Assembly: GCA_028819945.1 (NCBI GenBank)
Contig: JAPPKQ010000440.1
Span: forward strand, 2,669-9,514
DNA from: a bacterium
GTDB lineage: Bacteria > Actinomycetota > Acidimicrobiia > Acidimicrobiales > CATQHL01
Length of the DNA: 6,846 nucleotides
Direction of reading: 5' to 3'
Shown here: piece after piece, positions 1 through 6,339 of the stretch
How positions within the stretch are numbered: position 1 is the first letter of the stretch
How the letters are laid out: each line of letters starts with the position of its first letter
Made by a program: the position numbers and the translations under genes
Notes under the pieces: generated by a model
The model's database searches: none
What the model was told of the DNA's origin: nothing
Seen by the model: the letters and a program-made list of their open reading frames with translations, nothing else

Positions 1-1323
1 GCTCTCACGCTCGGCGACGGCGCGGAGATCTTCGAGGTGGGGTTCGTCGACATCGTCGGGGACCGGATTGCCGCCGTCGGACCGATGAGCGATCGCCCTG
101 CAACGCTCCCCCGGCGGGTCATCGACGCCGCGGGGGGCGTCGTCCTGCCCGGTCTCGTCGACGCGCACACCCACCTGTTCCAGGTGGCGGCCCGCGGCCT
201 CGGGGACGGCCTCAGGTTGGCGGAGTGGCTGCGGACGCACATGGTCCCCCTGGCGCTGGCACTGCGACGCACCGAGATGGTGGCGCTCACCGAACTCGCG
301 GCTCTGCACGCGCTGCGGTCGGGCACCGTCGCGGCCGTCAACCACCACTACGGCGGCCTCCGCGAGCCCGAGGATGCATTGGCGGTCGCAGGCGCCATGG
401 AACGAGTCGGCCTGACCGGTGCGGTGGCCCGGATGATGATCGGCGAGCGGACGGCCGCGGCAGATGCGTTCGGGCTGCCCGCGGCCAACTTCGGATACAC
501 CAACGCACAGGAGATCGAACTGACCGCCCAGGCCATGCGCGCCAAGGCGGGCGGGTCGGTCGCCATCTGGCCGGGTCCGGCCAATGTCGCCTACTGCTCG
601 GACGAGATCCTGCAGGCGGGGGCCGATCTGGCACGGCAGCACGGGGTTCGCTGGCACACCCACGCCGCCGAGGACGCCTTCGCCGTGGAGGTCACGTGCC
701 GGTTCCAGGACGGACGGCGCACGCTGAGGGTCCTCGAGGATCTCGGCGTCCTCGACCACGACGCCACACTGGCCCACGCCGTGTGGCTCGACGATGCCGA
801 GATGGAACTCGCGGCGGCGCGGCTCCCCCACCTCGTCCACAACCCGCTCTCCAACGCCTACCTGGGGTCGGGAACCATGCGTCTGACCGAACTCCGGTCG
901 AGGGGGGTTCGGCTGGCGGCGGGCAGCGACGGATGCGCAGTGGCCGGCCAGGACATGTTCACGGTGGCCCGATTCGGCGCCCTGCTGCAGCGTGTGGCGG
1001 CGACCGACGCCGCTGTGATCAGCGTCGGCGACATGGTCAGGCTGATCACCGGCGGCGGCACCCGTGCACTGGGAACCGGATCCGGCACCCTCGTAGCCGG
1101 CGAGCCCGCCGACCTCATCGTGGTCGACACCTCGTCGCTGCATCACGAACCCGTCAACGACCCGCTGGCCTCGGTCGGCTGGTTCGCCACCGGCGCCGAT
1201 GTCTCCAACGTAATCGTCCGCGGCACGCCGGTCCTGGACCAGGGCTCGATCACGACCGTCGACGAGGCCGAAGTCCGGGCGAAGGGGCTGGAGGCGACCC
1301 GCGCCGTCATGGCGCGCCTCTGA
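1..1323 (+). CDS. ATZ/TRZ-type metal-dependent amidohydrolase (5'-partial)
   Basis: Probably a cytoplasmic hydrolase or deaminase of the amidohydrolase superfamily (TIM barrel plus small beta-sandwich), in the group with chlorohydrolases, guanine deaminase and SAH/MTA deaminases. The frame is open from base 1, and the bases before GTG 37 read as the family's usual N-terminal strand (LTLGDGAEIFEVGF), so the true start lies upstream and roughly ten residues are missing. Counting from GTG 37 as residue 1, visible motifs are PGLVDAHTH (metal ligands H44, H46), HTHAAED (ligand H209, proton-shuttle E212), H247 in LAHAV, HNPLSN (H268) and the metal-binding aspartate D298 in GSDG. The spacing matches ATZ/TRZ enzymes, so the active site looks intact. 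The C-terminal GEPADLIVVD is the typical return to the beta-sandwich. It is followed after 29 bp by the LLM oxidoreductase. The substrate is unknown; family assignment is firm, exact reaction is not. Confidence 0.9.
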   Translation, partial: ALTLGDGAEIFEVGFVDIVGDRIAAVGPMSDRPATLPRRVIDAAGGVVLPGLVDAHTHLFQVAARGLGDGLRLAEWLRTHMVPLALALRRTEMVALTELAALHALRSGTVAAVNHHYGGLREPEDALAVAGAMERVGLTGAVARMMIGERTAAADAFGLPAANFGYTNAQEIELTAQAMRAKAGGSVAIWPGPANVAYCSDEILQAGADLARQHGVRWHTHAAEDAFAVEVTCRFQDGRRTLRVLEDLGVLDHDATLAHAVWLDDAEMELAAARLPHLVHNPLSNAYLGSGTMRLTELRSRGVRLAAGSDGCAVAGQDMFTVARFGALLQRVAATDAAVISVGDMVRLITGGGTRALGTGSGTLVAGEPADLIVVDTSSLHHEPVNDPLASVGWFATGADVSNVIVRGTPVLDQGSITTVDEAEVRAKGLEATRAVMARL

Positions 1324-1352
1324 GCCCGCCCGGTCTGCAAGTATTCCCGCCG

Positions 1353-2342
1353 ATGCAGTACGGACTGACGATCTGGCTGGACCAGCCGCTGGACGCGATC
1401 ACCGACATCGCGGTCGCCGCGGAGGAGGCGGGCTTCGCCGACGTTTGGCTGCCCGATCACTACTTCCTGCGCGACGTCTACGCCGTGCAGGCGCTCATCG
1501 CCACCCGGACCACCTCGGTGCGGCTCGCCACGGGCATCGCGGCCATCCAGCTGCGCCATCCGGCACTCATCGCCAGCGCGGCCGCGACCATCGCGGAGTG
1601 CTCGGGCGGGCGGGCGGTCATCGGGATCGGCCCGGGAGGCCACGAGTTCCCCTCCCAGTTCCGCATGCGGCCCAAGAGCCCGCTCACCATGCTCCGCGAG
1701 GCGGTTGCGATCATCCGGCAACTCAGCTCGGGTCGGGCGGACTTCCGGGGCGACTACTTCTCCGCCGACGGCTCCGAACTGGGTTGGCGGATCGACCCGC
1801 CGCCGATCTTCCTGTCGGCACGCGGCCCTCGGATGCTCGAACTGGCCGGCGAGATCGCCGACGGGATCATCGTGCACGGCATCCACAGCGACTTCCTCGA
1901 CTACGTCCGCAGCCGTGTCGCCCACGGCGCCGCCAGATCGGGCCGCGACCCCGCCGAGTGCCAGATCGCCGTGATGCTGGACGTGGAGGTCGACAGCGAC
2001 GAGGCGGCGGCCGTCGACCGGCTCCGCCCCCGCTGCACGCTCATGGCCGGAGGGACCTACGCCGACGAGTTGATCCCCGTCTACAGGTTCGATCCCGTCG
2101 CGGTGGCGACGCTCCGTTCGGCGCTCAACGACCCGAACGTGTCCGAGGCGCAGTACGTGACCGACGACATGGTCCGCGCCTTCGCCATCGGCGGCACCCT
2201 CGAGACCGTCGCCGGGCGGCTCGACGAATTCCGCCGGCTCGGCGTGGACCTGGCGATCCTGAAGCTCGGCGAGGGCGACACGGCCGCCACGAGGGCCCTC
2301 ATCAGCACCGTCGCACCCATCATCAAAGGAGAATTGGCGTGA
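1353..2342 (+). CDS. Luciferase-like (LLM) F420/flavin-dependent oxidoreductase
   Basis: A 329-residue bacterial-luciferase-like TIM-barrel oxidoreductase, closest in look to the Mer / F420-dependent group (methylene-tetrahydromethanopterin reductase-like) that transfers hydride between F420H2 or flavin and a substrate. Family signs: the N-terminal strand MQYGLTIW; EEAGFADVWLPDHYF (residues 24-38); LATGI near 58-62; the glycine-rich loop GIGPGG at 91-96; and ARGPRMLELAGEIADGIIVHG near 156-176, the classic C-terminal barrel motif. Its length is normal for the family. The frame stays open far upstream inside the previous gene, but homology-like sequence begins only at ATG 1353. No good Shine-Dalgarno precedes this ATG, so initiation may rely on readthrough coupling from the gene ending at 1323. 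It overlaps the next gene by 4 bp. F420 versus FMN use cannot be settled by eye, and the substrate is unknown. Confidence 0.9.
   Translation: MQYGLTIWLDQPLDAITDIAVAAEEAGFADVWLPDHYFLRDVYAVQALIATRTTSVRLATGIAAIQLRHPALIASAAATIAECSGGRAVIGIGPGGHEFPSQFRMRPKSPLTMLREAVAIIRQLSSGRADFRGDYFSADGSELGWRIDPPPIFLSARGPRMLELAGEIADGIIVHGIHSDFLDYVRSRVAHGAARSGRDPAECQIAVMLDVEVDSDEAAAVDRLRPRCTLMAGGTYADELIPVYRFDPVAVATLRSALNDPNVSEAQYVTDDMVRAFAIGGTLETVAGRLDEFRRLGVDLAILKLGEGDTAATRALISTVAPIIKGELA
2325..2331 (+). promoter_or_regulatory. Shine-Dalgarno for the opine dehydrogenase gene
   Basis: AAAGGAG lies 7 nt before GTG 2339, inside the last codons of the LLM gene. It decides the GTG start of the downstream gene, whose frame otherwise stays open far upstream. 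Confidence 0.75.
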
Positions 2343-3478
2343 GCATCCCCAGCGACATCGTCGTCATCGGAACCGGCGGCGGCGGCCTGACGATGGCCGC
2401 CGAGCTCGGTCTCGCCGGCCGCCCGGTCGTGCTGGCCGACCAGCCGCGGTTCGGCGCCGCCCTCGAGGCCGTCGACGCCGCCGGCGGCATCGAACTGACC
2501 TTCCGCACCTCGCTCACCGACACCACGTCCGCCTCGCGACTCGCCCCCGTCGCGGCCACGTCGACCGATCCCACCGCAGCCGCCGAAGCTGCGGATGTGG
2601 TGATCATCTGCGTGCCGGCGTTCGGCCACGAACCGCTGGCCGAGATGCTCGCCGGCCATTGGCAGGACGGCCAGACCGTGCTGTGGGTCGGCGAGCCGGG
2701 CGGCTCCTTCGCAGCCGTCGCAGCACTCCGGGCGATCGGCCGGCGCCCCGACATCAGCCTGGGCGACACCAACACGCTCCCCTACTACGGCGCGCTCGTC
2801 TCCGGGCCCGGGAAGGTGGGCGCGATACGCAAGAGCGGCGGGACGCTCATCGCCGCCCTTCCGAGCGGCCGCCTCGACCAGGTGGCGGGCATCGCGACCT
2901 CCATCTGGCCTTGGGTCACCCGCGCGGAGAACGTGTGGGAGACGCTGCTGCTGAACTTCAACGCCATCGACCACGTCCCGGCGATGCTCTTGAACCTGGG
3001 GGCGATCCAACAGACCGAGGGCACCTTCACGCTCTGGGGCGCCGGCGGGACCCCCGGTGTGGTCAACGTCATCGAGGCGCTCGACGACGAGTTCCTGGCG
3101 ATGCGCGCCGCCCTCGGCATCGCCAATATGACGCCGTACGAGGACTACCTGGTCGGCCAGGGCCTGGCGCCGCAGAACGGCGCCGACCTGCACGAGACGC
3201 TCCAGTCGAGCCTGCTGCCGACCCTGCGGTTCCGCTGCGGCCCCGACGCCCTTGACCACCGGTTCGTGTCCGAGGACGTGCCGTACTCGCTGGTCCTGGC
3301 CTCGTCGCTGGGACGGGAGATCAGCGTGCCCACGCCGGTGATCGACAGCCTCATCGTGCTGGCGTCGGTGGCCTCGGGGCGCGACTACGCCGCCGAGGGC
3401 AAGACGCTCGCCGAGTGGGGGCTCGACGGCGCAGGCGTCGCAGGGCTCCGGTCGGCGGCCGAGCAGGGCTGGTGGTGA
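2339..3478 (+). CDS. Octopine/opine dehydrogenase-family NAD(P)-dependent enzyme
   Basis: A 379-residue protein of the NAD/NADP octopine/nopaline dehydrogenase family. Members reversibly condense the amine of an amino acid with a 2-keto acid to form a secondary amine (opine). The N-terminal Rossmann domain (about 1-190) has the dinucleotide loop GTGGGG at 11-16 and an acidic residue D34 after the second strand, which would favour NAD(H) if the alignment holds. The C-terminal helical domain carries NFNAIDH with H212 (codon 2972-2974), the position of the family's catalytic histidine, and R308..D313 in HRFVSEDVP, matching the conserved Arg/Asp substrate-binding and catalytic motif. The ending SVPTPVIDSLIVLAS is also typical. 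The gene starts at GTG inside a GTGA overlap with the LLM stop, with a good Shine-Dalgarno, so the two are probably translationally coupled. All key residues appear present. Substrates and direction are unknown; a related hydroxyacid or ketopantoate-type dehydrogenase is less likely because of the RFxxEDVP motif. Confidence 0.88.
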   Translation: MSIPSDIVVIGTGGGGLTMAAELGLAGRPVVLADQPRFGAALEAVDAAGGIELTFRTSLTDTTSASRLAPVAATSTDPTAAAEAADVVIICVPAFGHEPLAEMLAGHWQDGQTVLWVGEPGGSFAAVAALRAIGRRPDISLGDTNTLPYYGALVSGPGKVGAIRKSGGTLIAALPSGRLDQVAGIATSIWPWVTRAENVWETLLLNFNAIDHVPAMLLNLGAIQQTEGTFTLWGAGGTPGVVNVIEALDDEFLAMRAALGIANMTPYEDYLVGQGLAPQNGADLHETLQSSLLPTLRFRCGPDALDHRFVSEDVPYSLVLASSLGREISVPTPVIDSLIVLASVASGRDYAAEGKTLAEWGLDGAGVAGLRSAAEQGWW

Positions 3479-3481
3479 GCG

Positions 3482-4813
3482 ATGGCCCCAGGTGACGTCG
3501 ACCTCGTGCTCACGGGAGGTCTCTGCGTCACCTGCGACGAGGCGGGCACCGTCACCGCCGGCGACGTCTATGTCGACGGCGGGCGGATCGTGGCCGTCGG
3601 AGGCCCCGCCCGGGGGGCGCGGCGCCGCGTGGACGCCTCGGGCACGATCGTCCTGCCCGGCCTCGTGAACCTGCACGACCATCTGCGGGACATGACGCCG
3701 GGGCTCGACGCCGGCGAGGGCCTGAAGCTGGACGAGATGCTGCGGTTCTACTGGCGCCTGAACGAGGCCGCCGGGGCGGTGGAGTACGAGACGATGGCGG
3801 CCTACAGCACCGCCCGGCTCCTGGCGTCGGGGGTCACGACGGTCGTGGATCACGTGTACCCGTTCCACCGCCGCGGGCTGGATGCCGCCACGATCGCTGG
3901 CTACGAGGCCACCGGCATCCGCTGGTACCTGGCCCGCGGCCTCATGACGCGGGGCTACGACCCGATCAGCGAGCCGCTCGCCGAGGGGTTCGGGCGGGTC
4001 CGCTCGCTGCTCGCCGACGGCACGCCCGCCGAGCGGATCATGCTGGCGCCGGTGTCGTTCCGCCAAGCGGCCCCGGAGGACTACGCCGTGGCTCGTGAGT
4101 TCGCCGCCGACTTCGGCCTGCGGCTCTACACGCACGTGGCCGAGACCGCGGCCGAGGTAGCCGGCGTCGAGGCCGAGCACGGCTGCCGGCCGATCGAGTT
4201 GCTCGACCGGCTGGGCTTCTGTGGCCCCGACGTGACGCTCGTGCACTGCGTGCTGCTCTCCGACGCCGAGATCGACCTGCTGGCACGCACAGGCAGCCAC
4301 GTCGTGCACTGCCCCAGCAACCACATGAAGCTGGCCAAGGGGTTCACCCGCGTGCTGGACCTGCTGGACGCCGGCGTGAACGTCGGGCTGGGCATCGATC
4401 AGATGGCCGACATGTTCTGCGAGATGCGCCAGGAGGTGCTCCTGCAGTCGATCCGCAACGAGGACCCGGGGGCCATATCCCCGGCGGTCGCCCTGCGCAT
4501 GGCGACGGCGAACGGCGCCAAGGCGGTGGGCCTCGGCGGACAGCTCGGCCAGATATCGGTCGGCGCGCTCGCCGATTTGATCTGCGTCTCCGCCCGGGGC
4601 CTGAGCATCGAGCCGATCCTCGACCCGGCCTGGAGCGTGGTGCATCGCAGCGGGGGTTCGGACGTCCGCCACGTCATCGTCGACGGGAACGTCGTCGTGG
4701 AGGATCGGGAGTTCGTCATGCTGGATGCCGAGGCGTTGCGCCGTCAGGCCATGGACGTCATCGACGGCTACTTCTCCAAGGCAGGCATCGACAGGACCCG
4801 CATCGAGTTGTAG
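3482..4813 (+). CDS. Second ATZ/TRZ-type amidohydrolase, divergent
   Basis: A complete 443-residue amidohydrolase-superfamily enzyme, probably a cytoplasmic metal-dependent deaminase or amide/C-N hydrolase. Visible in order: the N-terminal beta-sandwich with DVYVDGGRIVAVG (28-40); PGLVNLHDH (metal ligands H65, H67); YTHVAET (ligand H218, proton-shuttle E221); LVHC (H255); HCPSNHMKL (276-284); and LGIDQ with metal-binding D306. The H-to-E spacing of 3 and H218-to-H255 spacing of 37 are those of the atrazine chlorohydrolase-like group. The C-terminus has GALADLICV. It differs from the usual pattern in reading GIDQMADMF where most relatives have G(T/S)DG, and in the strand EGLKLDEMLRFYW after the HxH motif, which suggests a different substrate pocket. 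It starts 3 bp after the opine dehydrogenase stop with only a weak GGTGG ribosome site, consistent with coupling. It is clearly different from the first amidohydrolase, so a recent duplication is unlikely. Confidence 0.9.
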   Translation: MAPGDVDLVLTGGLCVTCDEAGTVTAGDVYVDGGRIVAVGGPARGARRRVDASGTIVLPGLVNLHDHLRDMTPGLDAGEGLKLDEMLRFYWRLNEAAGAVEYETMAAYSTARLLASGVTTVVDHVYPFHRRGLDAATIAGYEATGIRWYLARGLMTRGYDPISEPLAEGFGRVRSLLADGTPAERIMLAPVSFRQAAPEDYAVAREFAADFGLRLYTHVAETAAEVAGVEAEHGCRPIELLDRLGFCGPDVTLVHCVLLSDAEIDLLARTGSHVVHCPSNHMKLAKGFTRVLDLLDAGVNVGLGIDQMADMFCEMRQEVLLQSIRNEDPGAISPAVALRMATANGAKAVGLGGQLGQISVGALADLICVSARGLSIEPILDPAWSVVHRSGGSDVRHVIVDGNVVVEDREFVMLDAEALRRQAMDVIDGYFSKAGIDRTRIEL

Positions 4814-4826
4814 AAGACCACACTGT

Positions 4827-4833
4827 AGGGAGG
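4827..4833 (+). promoter_or_regulatory. Shine-Dalgarno for the AMP-forming ligase gene
   Basis: AGGGAGG sits 7 nt before ATG 4841 in the 27-bp gap after the amidohydrolase stop. It is a strong, ideally spaced site and fixes the start. The gap shows no hairpin. Confidence 0.8.
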
Positions 4834-4840
4834 ACAGCAG

Positions 4841-6292
4841 ATGGACATCGTCACAGTTCTGGAACGGGCATGCGAACGCCACGCCGACAGGCCGGCGCTC
4901 AGCCGGGAGGGAACGACCGTCAGCTACGCCGAGGTCGGCGAGCGGGTTCCCGTGGTGGCCGGCACCCTCGCCGAGCTGGGTGTCGAGCAGGGAAGCACCG
5001 TCGGCATCTGCAGTCCCGACAGCGTCGAGGCGTGGCTCGCCATCTTCGCCGTCTGGCGACTCGGCGCCCTGCCGGCGCTCATCGACGCCCGCACCCCCGA
5101 CGACCGGCTCGGCTACTTCGTCGGCGACATGGACCCGGCCGTGGTCGTCTCCGACGACGAGAACCGCCCCCGCCTCGCCGAGATCCTGGGCATCGAGGCG
5201 GCGCGGCTGGCTGACGTCGCCGGCGGCGGGGGCACGGCGACCGCGCCGAACGATCACGACGAGTCCTCTCCCCTGTTCCTGTCGTACACGTCGGGAACGA
5301 CGGGCGACCCGAAGGGCGTGGTGCTGACCAGCGGCCCGGTCACGCTGGGGGCCGCCTGCATCGCCGAGCGGCTCGGCTACGGGATGGACGACGTGCTGGT
5401 GGCGACGACACCGGTGGCGAGCAGCTTCCAACTCGTGGCCGGCGCCATGCCCGCTCTGCACGCCGGCGCGCACGTGGTCCTCGCCGCCGGTCACACGCCC
5501 AGCGAGGTCTGGGAGGACATCGGCGCCCACGGCGGCACCGTTCTCATCGCCTACCCGCTCACGCTCGCCGACGTCGTCGGGCTCGCCAAGGACACCAGGC
5601 CCGCCCACAGGCTGCGCCTGGCGCTCTCGGGCGGCTCGCCACTGGCGCCGCGCATCAAGCGGGACTACCGGGATCACCTGGGCATCCCGCTCGCCGAGAG
5701 CTACGGCCAGAGCGAGCTCGGCGGGTTCATGGTCCTCGGGGCCCCCGGCGACGAGACCGCTCCCGAGGGCTTCGCGGGCCGCCCGCTGCCGGACCGGCTC
5801 GCCTTCGTGGCCGACGCCGACAACCGGGAACTGCCCGCCGGCGGCGTGGGCGAGGTGGTGGTGGCCGAAGGCTTCTTCGGCGAGTACCGCAACAAGCCCG
5901 AGGCCTACGCCAAGACCACGGCAGGGGGAGTCCTCCACACCGGGGATGTGGGGGTCGCCTCGGCGCAGGGACACATCAAGGTCATGGGACGGGTCCAGGA
6001 GGCCGCCGCCGCCCGGCGCCGGGGCGGATTCCTGCGCGAGGTGGAGGACGTCGCCTACGACCACCCCGCCGTGCGTCACGCCTCGGTGGTGCTGGACGCC
6101 GCCGAGCAGGTCCGCTGCTTCGTGGAACTCAGTGTCGCCGGCGCCGCCGACGAGGACGAGATCGCCGAGCACATCAGGACGCGAGTGCCGGAGTCCCTCA
6201 TCCCCGCCGGAGTCCACGTCCTGGGTACCTTCCCTCGGACCTTCAGCGGCAAGGCCGACCGCCTCCGCCTCAGCAGCCTGTACGGCACCTGA
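4841..6292 (+). CDS. AMP-forming acyl-adenylate/CoA ligase-type enzyme (ANL family)
   Basis: A 483-residue member of the acyl-CoA synthetase / NRPS adenylation / luciferase (ANL) superfamily, which activates a carboxylate with ATP to an acyl-adenylate and usually passes it to CoA. Visible motifs: the P-loop-like YTSGTTGDPKG at 149-159; SYGQSE at 287-292 (A5, Ser where Thr is commoner); HTGD at 366-369 (A7, ribose-binding D369); GR at 383-384 (A8); and PRTFSGK at 465-471 with the catalytic lysine K471 (A10). The adenylation machinery looks complete. The length is at the short end for the superfamily, with a compact N-terminal domain. The A8 loop (383-403) is odd: between GR and REVED the length is normal, but the glycine pair is displaced by three residues, with AAAARRR before it. 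The gene has its own strong Shine-Dalgarno. The acyl substrate is unknown; a neighbour-derived acid is plausible but inferred. Confidence 0.9.
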   Translation: MDIVTVLERACERHADRPALSREGTTVSYAEVGERVPVVAGTLAELGVEQGSTVGICSPDSVEAWLAIFAVWRLGALPALIDARTPDDRLGYFVGDMDPAVVVSDDENRPRLAEILGIEAARLADVAGGGGTATAPNDHDESSPLFLSYTSGTTGDPKGVVLTSGPVTLGAACIAERLGYGMDDVLVATTPVASSFQLVAGAMPALHAGAHVVLAAGHTPSEVWEDIGAHGGTVLIAYPLTLADVVGLAKDTRPAHRLRLALSGGSPLAPRIKRDYRDHLGIPLAESYGQSELGGFMVLGAPGDETAPEGFAGRPLPDRLAFVADADNRELPAGGVGEVVVAEGFFGEYRNKPEAYAKTTAGGVLHTGDVGVASAQGHIKVMGRVQEAAAARRRGGFLREVEDVAYDHPAVRHASVVLDAAEQVRCFVELSVAGAADEDEIAEHIRTRVPESLIPAGVHVLGTFPRTFSGKADRLRLSSLYGT

Positions 6293-6327
6293 TCTACGGT
6301 CAGGACCACCAACCGAACCGAGAAGGG

Positions 6328-6332
6328 GGAGG
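6328..6332 (+). promoter_or_regulatory. Shine-Dalgarno for the VOC gene
   Basis: GGAGG lies 7 nt before ATG 6340, within a longer purine run (6321-6333). It fixes the start. The 47-bp gap after the ligase stop contains no convincing terminator hairpin, so cotranscription is likely. Confidence 0.8.
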
Positions 6333-6339
6333 ACACGCC

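Noticed and set aside
225..1352. Upstream extension of the LLM frame into gene 1, apparently giving a 705-residue protein.
   Set aside because: The first 376 codons are Arg/Gly/Pro-rich out-of-frame sequence of the amidohydrolase; recognisable LLM sequence starts exactly at ATG 1353.
1143..1925. 260-codon open frame on the - strand across the junction of genes 1 and 2.
   Set aside because: Antisense to two well-supported genes, no recognisable motif, composition typical of a GC-rich shadow frame.
1445..2338. Upstream extension of the opine dehydrogenase frame, suggesting a fusion.
   Set aside because: The extension is Arg-rich shadow of the LLM gene; the Rossmann fold begins just after GTG 2339, which has its own Shine-Dalgarno.
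5987..6049. Compensating frameshift as the cause of the odd A8 loop in the ligase.
   Set aside because: The reading frame is continuous with normal codon bias on both sides and conserved loop length, so a frameshift pair is not needed, though read-level checking would be decisive.
2081..6217. Very long open frame on the - strand (about 1378 codons) antisense to four genes.
   Set aside because: It is an antisense shadow: high-GC third-position bias on the + strand suppresses stops in the opposing frame. The translation is low-complexity (rich in G, R, H, V, D, A) with no domain motif, while the + strand frames carry clear catalytic motifs.
6293..6339. Possible terminator or promoter in the widest gap.
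   Set aside because: Only a tiny GGTC/GACC inverted pair is present, with no stable stem or T-run; the rest is a purine-rich ribosome site.
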